Positions 9,675 through 18,128 of a stretch of DNA of 32,838 nucleotides are shown here, piece after piece. The notes under the pieces were generated by a model, which was given only the letters and a program-made list of their open reading frames with translations, ran no database searches and was not told the DNA's origin. The position numbers and the translations under genes were made by a program. Source of the stretch: Cryobacterium sp. MLB-32 (GTDB lineage Bacteria > Actinomycetota > Actinomycetes > Actinomycetales > Microbacteriaceae); assembly GCF_000738085.1 (NCBI RefSeq), contig NZ_JPRS01000047.1, forward strand, positions 1 to 32,838, in the 5' to 3' direction. Positions within the stretch are counted from its first letter, which is position 1. Each line of letters begins with the position of its first letter.

Positions 9675-9690
9675 TTCTATGGTTGTAGAA
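9675..9690. promoter_or_regulatory. Inverted repeat upstream of the amine oxidase gene
   Basis: TTCTATGGTTGTAGAA has 5-bp arms around a 6-nt spacer, 41 bp upstream of the amine oxidase ATG in the divergent intergenic region. A related TTCTA...GTTGTA arrangement occurs before the permease gene. It could be a regulator site or promoter part; no binding protein can be assigned. Confidence 0.35.
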
Positions 9691-9731
9691 GAATAGGGCT
9701 CAGTAAGCTCGGAAGGCAAGCATCAATTCAT

Positions 9732-9745
9732 CGAAACGGGTTTCG
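9732..9745. promoter_or_regulatory. Palindrome upstream of tetR-type gene, candidate operator
   Basis: CGAAACGGGTTTCG has 6-bp arms and a 2-bp centre, 20 bp before the tetR ATG. TetR-family proteins usually bind such palindromes near their own promoter, so this is the best candidate for autoregulation and control of the divergent amine oxidase. Confidence 0.45.
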
Positions 9746-9765
9746 CTCGGGTAAGAAGGGACGAC

Positions 9766-10362
9766 ATGCCGAAGGTTGTCGATCACGACCAGCGTCGCAC
9801 CGAACTGGTCACTGCCACGTGGCGCATCATCGCCCGGCAGGGCATCGAAAGCACGACGATGCGTGAGATCGCCGCAGAGGCGGGATTCGCGAACGGCGCG
9901 CTGAAACCGTACTTCTCCACCAAGGATGATCTGCTCTCCTTCGCCTTCGGGCACGTCTTCGCCGAGACCGGCCGGCGGATGCAGGAGGTCACGGCGGGCG
10001 CGACCGGGCTCGTGGCCCTGCGCGCGTATTGCCATGAGATTCTCCCGCTTGATGACAACCGCATCAGTGAGGCACGGATCGTGATTCCTTTCTGGCAGCG
10101 GGCGCTCACGGATCCGGCCAAGGCGACACTGCACGCCACGGCCATGCTCGAGTGGCGCCGGGCGCTGCACGCGTGCCTCATCGAGGCACGCCACAGCGAC
10201 GAGATCCACACGTCGGTGAGTGACGACGACATCGTGGGGCACCTGATGACGGTCGTCCTGGGTGCCCAGATCACGGCCGTGCTCTCGCCGACCGAACACT
10301 CGCCGGCACAACTGGTCAGCCAGCTCGACGGCTACCTGACGCTGCTGGCCTCAGGCGTCTGA
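9766..10362 (+). CDS. TetR/AcrR-family transcriptional regulator
   Basis: A 198-aa one-component regulator. The N-terminal HTH spans about residues 10-55 (RRTELVTATWRIIARQGIES, TTMREIAAEAGFANGALKPYF, STKDDLL). The helical ligand domain, about 60-195, resembles the BetI-type TetR C-terminal domain. The ATG has AAGGGA about 6 nt upstream. It is divergent from the amine oxidase gene with a 131-bp shared intergenic region holding two inverted repeats, so it probably represses amine oxidase and itself, with an amine or aldehyde as possible inducer. That regulatory role is inferred from position only. Confidence 0.9.
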   Translation: MPKVVDHDQRRTELVTATWRIIARQGIESTTMREIAAEAGFANGALKPYFSTKDDLLSFAFGHVFAETGRRMQEVTAGATGLVALRAYCHEILPLDDNRISEARIVIPFWQRALTDPAKATLHATAMLEWRRALHACLIEARHSDEIHTSVSDDDIVGHLMTVVLGAQITAVLSPTEHSPAQLVSQLDGYLTLLASGV

Positions 10363-10498
10363 CCGTCTGACGGCCTGACCGCGTGAGGGGGCCGGGCGGC
10401 ATCCGTTTTTCGCCGCGTGTTGAAAATAAGTGACAAGCGTGGTCCCGGGCGACTAGGTTACTGTGAACGCACTCGTGCAGACCGGCAAAGGAGCTCCC

Positions 10499-11467
10499 AT
10501 GACCATGGCGACCGTTCCTGCCGCCACCGGCGGTGACTTCGGGCCGGTGAAGACCGCTCATGCCGACACGTTCGCGCAGTGGCGCACGCTGGTCTCCGAT
10601 TCCTTCGTTCCGCTCGACGGGCGATGCGACACTGATGATTTCAGCGGCACCCTGCGGGCGCGGGTGCTCGACGAGTTGTCGATCGTGGAGGTGACCGCCA
10701 CCGGCCATCAGGTGCTGCGCACACCGGCCCTGATCGCCCGGTCGGAGCGGCAGTACTTCAAGCTCAACCTGCAGTTGTCCGGTCACGGCATCCTGGTGCA
10801 GGACAACCGGGAGGCCACGCTTCGGCCGGGGGACATCGCGGTGTATGACACGAACCGGCCGTACACCCTGGCATTCGAGAAGGATTTTCGCACGCTCGTG
10901 CTGATGTTCCCGCACGATGTGCTCGATCTCCCGGTGGATTCCGTGGCCCAGCTCACCGCCGTTCGCATGGCCGGCGACGTCGGTCTCGGACGCATGATCA
11001 GCCCGTTCATGGAGCAGTTGGCGGAGAACCTCGACGCCCTCTCCGGTTCCACCGGCCACCGGCTGGCGTACAACGCCGTCGACCTCATCGCCACGATGTT
11101 CGAGAACGAGCTGAGCATTCGTCGCCAACCGATACCGGGCACCCACGGGGACATGCTCGCCGGCATCCGCAAATACATCGAAGCGGAACTCGGCGATCCC
11201 GAGCTGTCGCCGGCCGGCATCGCGGCGGCCCACTTCATCTCCACCCGGCACCTGCACAGCGTATTTCACGAGGCAGACACCACGGTGTCGAGCTGGATTC
11301 GGGGCCGTCGCCTGGAGCGCTGCCGCCGTGACCTGCGGGATCCGATCCTCGCCGACCGCTCCGTCGGCGCGATCGCCGCGCGCTGGGGGTTTCTGGACGC
11401 GGCCCACTTCAGTCGCATCTTCCGCGCGGCGTTCGGCGAACCGCCCACCATCTACCGCCGCGGGTAG
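10499..11467 (+). CDS. AraC-family activator, FeaR-like
   Basis: A 322-aa regulator. The N-terminal half is the AraC-binding-like domain found in FeaR-type proteins, with the family pattern LNLQLSGHGILVQDNREATL followed by PGDIAVYDTNRPYTLAF. The C-terminal 100 residues hold two HTH motifs (LSPAGIAAAHFISTRHLHSVF and SVGAIAARWGFLDAAHFSRIF) and end in FGEPPTIYRRG. The ATG at 10499 is 5 nt after AAAGGAG, which decides it over the GTG at 10463. In E. coli, FeaR activates an amine oxidase and phenylacetaldehyde dehydrogenase; the same gene types flank this one. Activation of the local amine genes is therefore the likely role. Confidence 0.9.
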   Translation: MTMATVPAATGGDFGPVKTAHADTFAQWRTLVSDSFVPLDGRCDTDDFSGTLRARVLDELSIVEVTATGHQVLRTPALIARSERQYFKLNLQLSGHGILVQDNREATLRPGDIAVYDTNRPYTLAFEKDFRTLVLMFPHDVLDLPVDSVAQLTAVRMAGDVGLGRMISPFMEQLAENLDALSGSTGHRLAYNAVDLIATMFENELSIRRQPIPGTHGDMLAGIRKYIEAELGDPELSPAGIAAAHFISTRHLHSVFHEADTTVSSWIRGRRLERCRRDLRDPILADRSVGAIAARWGFLDAAHFSRIFRAAFGEPPTIYRRG

Positions 11468-11474
11468 CAGCCTC

Positions 11475-11490
11475 ATCTCGCCCCCGAGAT
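11475..11490 (+). terminator. Weak hairpin after the AraC-type gene
   Basis: ATCTCG-CCCC-CGAGAT lies 7 bp after the stop and is followed by TT. A 6-bp stem is short, so termination here is only possible. Confidence 0.3.
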
Positions 11491-11548
11491 TTCGCTGTCG
11501 GTCAAGTTTCGTTCCCGCAATGCCAAGTCCATGCCGGGATTTTCTACG

Positions 11549-11562
11549 AGTGTTGTAACACT
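11549..11562. promoter_or_regulatory. Palindrome upstream of the permease gene
   Basis: AGTGTTGTAACACT has 6-bp arms and a 2-bp centre, 38 bp before the permease ATG. Its position fits an operator or promoter-overlapping site. The preceding TTTTCTA and the internal GTTGTA are also present upstream of the amine oxidase gene, so a common regulator is conceivable. Confidence 0.4.
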
Positions 11563-11600
11563 GGCTTCCGTGTGAGGGAGCCGCTCAACGAGGAGCATCT

Positions 11601-13105
11601 ATGACAACCACACCCACCACGCCACAGGCGGAAGCCTCGACCTCGCTGCGCACGGGGCGCCTGGGCGTCATTGGCATCGTCTTCTTCGTGGTCGCCGCAG
11701 CCGCCCCGCTGGTGGGCATGACCGGTGCCGTTCCGGTGGCAATCGTGCTCGGAAACGGCGCCGGGGCACCGGGCGCCTATCTCGCCGTCGGGCTGACCCT
11801 CTTGCTGTTCAGCGTGGGCTACGCCGCCATGAGCCAGCGGGTCACGAACGCCGGCGCCTTCTTCGCCTACATCGGCCGGGGGCTGGGCAAACACCTCGGC
11901 AGCGCGTCGGCCTTCGTGTCGATTCTCGCCTACCTGGCCATTCAGCTGGCCATCTACGGCTTCTTCGGCGGGCTGCTCGCCGCGCAGGTGGGGCTGCTGC
12001 CTGGTGGGCATGGACGCTTCTGGCCTGGGTCGTCGTCACCCTGCTCTCGCTGCTGAGCGTGGATGTCGGGGCCAAGGTGCTCGGGCTGCTGATGTTGCTC
12101 GAACTCACCGCCCTGCTCGTCACCGCCGTCGCTATCCTGGTGGACGGAGGGCCCGAGGGACTCAACCTCGCTGCATCGTTCAGCCCTGGAGCAATCATCG
12201 CCGGAGGGCTCACGGGGTCGGCCGGCATCGCGTTCGCCTTCGCGTTCGCCTCGTTCATCGGCTTCGAAGCCACCGCGATCTACGGCGAGGAATCCAAGGA
12301 CCCGAAGACCGTCGTGCCACGGGCGACCTATCTCGCCGTCGGCGTGATCACGGTGCTGTTCGCGGTTACCGCCTTCGCGATGGTCACCGGGCTCGGGGCC
12401 TCCACGGTGGTCGAGAAGACCGTGGAGCTCTCGACCCTCGACGGCGTGCCGCTCGCCGATCCGGCCGCCGTGCTCTTTGCCCTCGCCACCCAGTACGTCG
12501 GGCCGTGGATGGCGACCGGCATGAGCATCCTGGTGCTATCGAGCCTCTTCGCCGGCCTGCTGGCCTTCCAGAACGCCGCCGGTCGCTACCTGTTCGCTCT
12601 CGGTCGCGGCGGCGCACTGCCCCGACCGCTCAGCCGCGTCAACAAGCGAGGCGCCCCGAGCACGGCGTCCCTCGTGACCTCGGCCTTCACCGGTGTGGTC
12701 ATCATCACCTTCGCGCTCTTCCAGCTTGACCCGGTGCTGAACCTCTTCTACTGGTTCAGCGGGCTTGCCGTGGTCGCGATCGTGCTGATCGAGATTCTGG
12801 TGTGCATTGCCGTCATCGTGTTCTTCCGCCGCAATCCCGGCTCGGAGAATCTGTTCCAGACCGTCATCGCCCCGATACTCGCCACCATCGGGCTGGTTCT
12901 GGGCGAGTACCTGCTGATGAGCCGCTTCGGGCTGCTGGCCGGCACGGTCGCCGACGGCGTGGACCCGACAGTGACACCGTGGGGCTTGAGCCCGATCGGC
13001 TGGGTGCTGGTGTGCATACCGTTCGTTCTCTTGCTGGTCGGCTACCTCGGTTCGGCGCTGTCCAAGAGCGAGAACGAGTCACTCGTGAAGGACGTATTGT
13101 CCTGA
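11601..13105 (+). pseudogene. APC-family amino acid/amine permease, frameshifted
   Basis: Two adjacent frames together encode one APC-superfamily permease. The first part (11601 onward) begins with MTTTPTTPQAEAS and includes the AAAAPLVGMTGAVP motif, then runs out of frame near 12000 and stops at 12056. From 12002 the next frame reads WWAWTLLAWVVVTLLSLLS and continues to 13105, including GFEATAIYGEESKDPKTVVP. Adding one base at 12000-12001 (CCTGG to CCCTGG) would give a continuous 501-aa protein of normal length with about 12 TM helices. A GAGGAG-type RBS precedes the ATG. Either the gene is inactive or the base was lost in sequencing. In context it would import the amine used by the oxidase. 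Confidence 0.88.
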
Positions 13106-13125
13106 TCGACTAGGCAGAGACACAA

Positions 13126-13159
13126 AAGCGGGGCCGGTCCAGGTGGACCGGCCCCGCTT
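13126..13159. terminator. Bidirectional hairpin terminator between permease and Bax1-like gene
   Basis: A perfect 15-bp inverted repeat (13126-13140 and 13145-13159) with a 4-nt loop, extended by CACAA/TTGTG outside a small bulge. It separates two convergent genes. Confidence 0.82.
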
Positions 13160-13170
13160 CTCTTGTGGTG

Positions 13171-13953
13171 CTATTCGCCGCGGAGGATGGCGAAGATGCG
13201 CAGCAGCTCGATGTAGAGCCACACGACGGTCAGGACGATGCCAAAGGCAGCCGACCAGCCGTACTTGCTGGGAGCGCCGTTGTTGACGCCCTTCTGGATG
13301 AAGTCGAAGTCGAGCACGAGGGAGTACGCGGCCATGACCACAGCGAGCAGGCCGATGGCGACGCCGAGCCATCCGCTCCGCAGGCCGAAGGCACCGTCAA
13401 CGCCACCGAAGATCATCAGGCCGAAGTTGATCAGCGAGAACACTCCATAGCCGACCATGGCGATCGTGAAGATCTTGGTGGCCTTCTTGGAGGCGCGAAT
13501 CTTGCCGCTGCGGAACAGGGCCAGCGTCACGCCGACGACCACGAAGGTGGCGAGGACAGCCTGCGTGACGAGACCGGGCCAAATGCTCTCGAAGTAGTTG
13601 GAGATGCCACCCACAAAGAGCCCCTGGACGGCAGCAAACGCGAGGATCAAACCCGGCGACGGCTCCTTCTTGAACGTGTTGACGAGGCCGAGCACGAATC
13701 CGGCAATGGCGGCCGGGATCGTCAGCTGGGGAACGAACCAGCCGACAGCGGCCGCCACGAGCAGGATCGCGAATGCAATGCTGGTCTTGCGTATGGTGTC
13801 TTCATACGACATACGGCCGGTATCCTGCGAGCCGGCCGAAGGCTGGTCGTACATCGTCTGCAGGTCACTATCGGAAAGAGCCTTCGACGACGCCAATGCG
13901 CCCGGAGCGCCGAAAGCGGCGTTGCGGGAGAAAGCGGGGTTGGAGGAAGCCAT
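13171..13953 (-). CDS. Bax inhibitor-1/YccA-family membrane protein
   Basis: A 260-aa protein. About 65 hydrophilic residues (MASSNPAFSRNAAFG onward) precede seven hydrophobic segments. Family-like stretches are PSPGLILAFAAVQGLFVGGI, then SGKIRASKKATKIF between helices, then YSLVLDFDFIQKGVNNGAPS and WSAAFGIVLTVVWLYIELLRI near the end. The DFDFI segment resembles the conserved acidic helix of the family (YbhL/YccA type), linked in other members to calcium leak or membrane quality control. The ATG at 13953 lacks a strong RBS; an in-frame GTG 15 bp upstream is the alternative. It is convergent with the permease and ends at a shared terminator. Confidence 0.88.
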   Translation of the reverse strand: MASSNPAFSRNAAFGAPGALASSKALSDSDLQTMYDQPSAGSQDTGRMSYEDTIRKTSIAFAILLVAAAVGWFVPQLTIPAAIAGFVLGLVNTFKKEPSPGLILAFAAVQGLFVGGISNYFESIWPGLVTQAVLATFVVVGVTLALFRSGKIRASKKATKIFTIAMVGYGVFSLINFGLMIFGGVDGAFGLRSGWLGVAIGLLAVVMAAYSLVLDFDFIQKGVNNGAPSKYGWSAAFGIVLTVVWLYIELLRIFAILRGE

Positions 13954-14050
13954 GGGTTCAGAACTCACAATCAGCTGTGGTGCGTGGGACCGCCCCAATA
14001 GGGTGCAGTCCTTCCAACCTATCCGAGCCCGGCATGGAATGTGCTGGGGA

Positions 14051-14569
14051 TCAGCTGCTTTGCAGCGAGAGCAGCCGGGCCCGGCGCCATGCATGGAGTT
14101 GCGCGTGCATCCAGACGGCGAGCCAGGCGCCCGCGACGGTGGCCAGGGTGCCGATGACCAGTGCCAGCATATTCTGGCCGTAGTCCTGTAACCAGACCTT
14201 GATCCCGATACTGGCCGCGATGGGTGCCAACACGGTGAGATAGGTGAGCGCGGGCCGATGCCGCACCACGAGCCAGCCGCCGAGCAGTAGGGCGAAGGCC
14301 CCCATGAAATCGACCCCGCCCAACAGGATGACGCCGGCCAGCAGGCACGGAAAGAGCACGATGACCCGGCGCCAGAGAGCCCCGGGCAGCAGGAGCCAGC
14401 CGATGGCCTGGACGGCAGGGCCGATGGCCAGAAACCACAGGCTGTACGTGCTCGACAGGCTTGTGGCGGCAACGCCCAGCGCGATGACCGTAAGTCCGGC
14501 GACGGATCGCGCGCGCGGGCGTCCCCACCGATAGGGCAGTACATCAAAGGGTTCACTCAGCGTCGTCAC
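14051..14569 (-). CDS. Unrecognised multi-pass membrane protein
   Basis: A 172-aa protein with five or six hydrophobic segments (for example SVAGLTVIALGVAATSL, VIVLFPCLLAGVILLGG, MGAFALLLGGWLVV and MLALVIGTLATVAGAWLAV) and a basic end (HAWRRARLLSLQSS). The codon pattern and frame are convincing, but I do not recognise a family. The start is uncertain: the GTG at 14569 avoids overlap with the divergent phosphodiesterase gene, while ATG codons at 14608 and 14614 would overlap it. No good RBS marks any of them. It ends 97 bp before the Bax1-like gene on the same strand, so the two may be co-transcribed. Confidence 0.7.
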   Translation of the reverse strand: MTTLSEPFDVLPYRWGRPRARSVAGLTVIALGVAATSLSSTYSLWFLAIGPAVQAIGWLLLPGALWRRVIVLFPCLLAGVILLGGVDFMGAFALLLGGWLVVRHRPALTYLTVLAPIAASIGIKVWLQDYGQNMLALVIGTLATVAGAWLAVWMHAQLHAWRRARLLSLQSS

Positions 14570-14606
14570 AGGAATGATTCTCGCAGGCTGCGGATAGCCT
14601 TGGTAC

Positions 14607-15611
14607 ATGCACACGATCGTGATCGGTCATCGCGGGGCCAGCGGCTACCGTCCGGAACACACCCGCTCGGCCTTCGACCTGGCATTCGCGCTCGGTGCCG
14701 ATGCCGTCGAGCCCGATGTCGTGGCTACCCGAGACGGCGTCCTCGTCGTGCGGCACGAGAACGAGATTTCGGGCACAACGGATGTCGCCTCGCGGCCCGA
14801 TTTCGTGGGTCGCCGCACCCGCAAACTGATCGACGGCGTCGTGCTCACCGGATGGTTCACCGAGGACTTCACCTGGGCCGAACTCGCCACCCTGCGCGCC
14901 AAAGAACGCATGCCGAAGACTCGCCAGCCCAACGCGAGTTTTGACGGAGAGCACCCGATCCTGCGCCTGCGGGACCTCCTCGACCTCGTCGACGACGCCG
15001 CGGAAACGAGCTCGCGGGCCTTGGGGCTGGTCGCGGAGATCAAGCACGCCACTTATTTCGCGTCGATCGGCCTGCCGCTCGACGAACTGTTCGCCGCCGA
15101 GGTCGCCGCCGCCGGGTGGAACACCGATCGGCTCACGGTGGAAAGCTTCGAACTCGGCGTGCTGGGCCAGCTGCGCGAGCGAGGCATCCGCGGCACCCGA
15201 ATCTTCCTGCTCGAAGACACGGGCCAGCCGCACGACGAGCGTGCGCGGCACGGCGATGGCGCCCGGCACTACTCCGATTACCTGACGGAGGCCGGACTCG
15301 CCGAGCTCGCCGACCAGGTCGATGGGGTGAGCGTGCACAAGTCGCGCATCCTTGACCCGGCACGACCAGCCGGCGACACGGGCTTCACCTCTCTCGTTGC
15401 CGAGGCGCACGCCGCCGGCCTTCAGGCGTACTGCTGGACCCTGCGTCCGGAAAACCGGTTCCTGGCCCCGAGTTACCAGCGCGGAGCGCGTAAAAGCGAC
15501 TGGGGCAACTGGCAACAGGAGTTCAGCACGATCTTCGCGAGCGGCATCGACGGGGTTTTCGCGGACCACCCCGATCTCGCGGTGCACGTGCGCGCTGCTC
15601 GGGCATCCTGA
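14607..15611 (+). CDS. Glycerophosphodiester phosphodiesterase
   Basis: A 334-aa GDPD-family TIM-barrel enzyme that splits glycerophosphodiesters into glycerol-3-phosphate and an alcohol. The active-site start is HRGASGYRPEHT with His8, Arg9 and Glu17. Metal-binding acidic residues follow in AVEPDVVATRDG, then HENEISGTTDV and LVAEIKH. The C-terminal strands include AYCWTLRPENRF and GIDGVFADHPDLAV, also typical. There is no signal peptide, so it is probably cytoplasmic (UgpQ-like) and acts in lipid head-group recycling. It starts 37 bp from the divergent membrane-protein gene and has no clear Shine-Dalgarno. About 45 bp separate it from pcrA. Confidence 0.93.
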   Translation: MHTIVIGHRGASGYRPEHTRSAFDLAFALGADAVEPDVVATRDGVLVVRHENEISGTTDVASRPDFVGRRTRKLIDGVVLTGWFTEDFTWAELATLRAKERMPKTRQPNASFDGEHPILRLRDLLDLVDDAAETSSRALGLVAEIKHATYFASIGLPLDELFAAEVAAAGWNTDRLTVESFELGVLGQLRERGIRGTRIFLLEDTGQPHDERARHGDGARHYSDYLTEAGLAELADQVDGVSVHKSRILDPARPAGDTGFTSLVAEAHAAGLQAYCWTLRPENRFLAPSYQRGARKSDWGNWQQEFSTIFASGIDGVFADHPDLAVHVRAARAS

Positions 15612-15640
15612 CCATCCGCGGCCGTGTCAGGGGCATCGCC

Positions 15641-15646
15641 TAGAAT
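15641..15646 (+). promoter_or_regulatory. Candidate -10 element for pcrA
   Basis: TAGAAT ends 10 nt before the ATG of pcrA, which would leave no leader or one of only a few bases. There is no Shine-Dalgarno in the gap. No convincing -35 is present, so this is a moderate call. Confidence 0.45.
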
Positions 15647-15656
15647 TGGTAGTCAT

Positions 15657-18128
15657 ATGACGACGCCTTCCAGCCCCGTACCTTCGTCCACGCCGATCAT
15701 CGTGGATGGTTCCGGCCACCCGGTCGGCCTGCACGGCGCCGCCGGCGACTCGGGGCGGCAGAGCCCGCTTCTCGACGGGCTCAATCCCGAGCAGCGGGAG
15801 GCCGTCGAGTACCGCGGCCAGGCGTTGCTCATCATCGCCGGCGCCGGATCGGGCAAGACCAGCGTGCTGACCCGCCGGGTGGCCAGCCTGCTCGAAACGC
15901 GCGATGCCTGGCCCAGTCAGATCCTCGCGATCACATTTACCAACAAGGCCGCGGCCGAGATGCGCGAGCGCGTGCAGGCCATCCTCGGTCAGGGTTCCGA
16001 GGGCATGTGGATCTCCACCTTCCACTCCTCCTGTGTGCGCATTCTGCGCCGCGAGGCGGAGAGCGTGGGCCTCTCGAAGACCTTCAGCATTTATGACTCG
16101 GCCGACAGCAAGGTCACCCTCAAGCGCATCATCAAGTCGCTCAACGCCGACACCCTCGGTTTCACGCCGGGCAACGCGTCGGCGAAGATCTCCAAGTACA
16201 AGAACGAGTTGGCGGATGCCGACTCCTACGCCCGCAACGCCAACATGAGCGACCCGCAAGAAGTCATGTTCGTCGAGATTTTCCGGCAGTACACCAGTCG
16301 GCTGCGTGCCGCGAGCGCTCTCGACTTCGACGACCTCATCGGTGAGACCGTCTACCTGTTTCGGGCCTTTCCGAAGGTGGCCGCGTTGTATCGGCGACGA
16401 TTCCGACACCTGCTGGTCGACGAATACCAGGACACCAACCACGCCCAGTACGCCCTGATCCGCGAGCTCACCCGCCCGGTCTCGAACGACCTCGCCGAGG
16501 AGATGGACGCCGACGGGGTGCACGTGCGCGGTCTGCGCGACGCCACCGGTGCCATCCCCGGCGCCTCGCTCACCGTGGTGGGGGATTCCGACCAGTCGAT
16601 CTATGCCTTCCGCGGCGCCGACACCCGCAATATCAGCGGTTTCGAACAGGATTTCCCGGGCGCCAAGGTCATCCTGCTCGAGCAGAACTATCGGTCCACC
16701 CAGAACATCCTGAGCGCCGCGAACGCCGTGATCGGGCACAACTTCGACCGCAAGGAGAAGAAGCTGTGGAGCGCCGGCGGCGACGGTGAGAAGATCACGG
16801 GCTACACCGCGTATTCCGGTCACGACGAGGCGCAGTTCGTCTCCGACGAGATCGAGGCTCTGCACTCCGCGGGCATGGCCTACCGCGACATGGCCGTGTT
16901 CTACCGTACCAATGCGCAGACCCGTGCACTCGAAGAGATCCTGGTGCGGTCCGCCACGCCCTACCGCGTGGTGGGCGGCACCAAGTTCTACGAACGTGCC
17001 GAAATCAAAGATGCCCTGGCCTACCTGATCTCGGTCGCGAACCCGGTCGACGAGCTCGCGCTTCGCCGCATCCTGAATACCCCGAAGCGTGGCATCGGCC
17101 CCGCGACCGAAACCGCACTGTCGAGCTTCGCCGACGACAACGGACTCACGTTCCGTCAGGCCATGCGCGAATCGAGTGCTCTCGGCCTCGGCCCCAAGGT
17201 CACCGGCGCCATCCTGAAGCTCGCCGAACTGCTCGACTCCGCAGCGCTCCTGCTCGACCCGGAGGCACCCGCCGGACCGGCCAACGTGTCCGAAGTGCTC
17301 ACCTTCCTGCTCGACGGCAGCGGACTGCTCTCGGTGTTGCGGGGCAGTCGCGACCCACAAGACGAGGCTCGCGCCGAGAACATCGAGGAGCTCGTCGCCC
17401 AGACAAAAGACTTCAACAAGGAGAACCCCGACGGCGGGCTCGTCGACTTCCTCACCCAGGTGTCGCTCGTCGCGGCCGCGGACGACCTCGATGACGCCTC
17501 CGGAACGGTGTCTCTCATGACGCTGCACACCGCGAAGGGCCTGGAGTACGACGCCGTGTTCCTCACGGGAGTTGAAGAAGGCCTGCTGCCGCACCAGATG
17601 TCGGCCAACGAACCCGGTGGCCCTGCCGAGGAACGCCGGCTCTTCTACGTGGGCATCACCCGTGCCCGAAAGCGCCTGTACCTTTCGTTGGCGATGACTC
17701 GAGCCCAGTTCGGCGACATCAATGTGGCCATGCCCAGCCGTTACCTGCAGGAGATCCCGGCCGAGCTCATCGACTGGAAACAGTCGCCGGGAACGGCAAA
17801 CTCGCGCGGAGGCACGCAGCCGCGAGCCCTGAACGCCCGCCGCGACGGCTTCGGTGGGGGATTCAACGGGCGTAGCAAGGAGCAGGCCGGACTGCCGCCT
17901 GCCCCGCCCAAGCCGAAGACCGAGTGGGCAAACAAGATCACCGGCACCGTGCGCGACAACGGCAGTCTCGAGCTCGCCGCGGGCGATCGCATCCGTCACC
18001 ACGATTTCGGTGAAGGCCGCGTGAATCAGGTCACCGGTGAGGGCACCAAGCGCATCGCCCATGTGCAGTTCGACACCTCGGGGGCAAAGAAGCTGCTGAT
18101 CAAGATCGCGCCCATCGAGAAGATCTAG
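15657..18128 (+). CDS. pcrA: ATP-dependent DNA helicase PcrA/UvrD
   Basis: An 823-aa superfamily 1A 3'-5' helicase involved in repair and in clearing RNA polymerase and replication conflicts. After a 45-residue unstructured start come LNPEQREAVEY (Q motif), Walker A IIAGAGSGKT with Lys67, ILAITFTNKAAAEMRER (Ia), LVDEYQDTN with Asp255/Glu256, VGDSDQSIYAFRGAD (III), LEQNYRST (IV), MTLHTAKGLEYDAVFL (V) and YVGITRARKRL (VI). The C-terminal region has a Gly/Arg/Pro-rich linker and an end domain (AAGDRIRHHDFGEGRV) like the Tudor-type RNA polymerase-binding module. The ATG at 15657 was preferred over an in-frame GTG at 15624 because of the TAGAAT -10. It overlaps the next gene by one base. Confidence 0.96.
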   Translation: MTTPSSPVPSSTPIIVDGSGHPVGLHGAAGDSGRQSPLLDGLNPEQREAVEYRGQALLIIAGAGSGKTSVLTRRVASLLETRDAWPSQILAITFTNKAAAEMRERVQAILGQGSEGMWISTFHSSCVRILRREAESVGLSKTFSIYDSADSKVTLKRIIKSLNADTLGFTPGNASAKISKYKNELADADSYARNANMSDPQEVMFVEIFRQYTSRLRAASALDFDDLIGETVYLFRAFPKVAALYRRRFRHLLVDEYQDTNHAQYALIRELTRPVSNDLAEEMDADGVHVRGLRDATGAIPGASLTVVGDSDQSIYAFRGADTRNISGFEQDFPGAKVILLEQNYRSTQNILSAANAVIGHNFDRKEKKLWSAGGDGEKITGYTAYSGHDEAQFVSDEIEALHSAGMAYRDMAVFYRTNAQTRALEEILVRSATPYRVVGGTKFYERAEIKDALAYLISVANPVDELALRRILNTPKRGIGPATETALSSFADDNGLTFRQAMRESSALGLGPKVTGAILKLAELLDSAALLLDPEAPAGPANVSEVLTFLLDGSGLLSVLRGSRDPQDEARAENIEELVAQTKDFNKENPDGGLVDFLTQVSLVAAADDLDDASGTVSLMTLHTAKGLEYDAVFLTGVEEGLLPHQMSANEPGGPAEERRLFYVGITRARKRLYLSLAMTRAQFGDINVAMPSRYLQEIPAELIDWKQSPGTANSRGGTQPRALNARRDGFGGGFNGRSKEQAGLPPAPPKPKTEWANKITGTVRDNGSLELAAGDRIRHHDFGEGRVNQVTGEGTKRIAHVQFDTSGAKKLLIKIAPIEKI

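Noticed and set aside
13954-14556. Long N-terminal extension of the Bax inhibitor-1 frame
   Set aside because: It covers the separate membrane-protein gene in another frame; the family N-terminus begins at 13953.
15627-18062. 811-codon open frame on the minus strand opposite pcrA
   Set aside because: It is the antisense shadow of a clear helicase gene in high-GC DNA; it has no recognisable motif or RBS.
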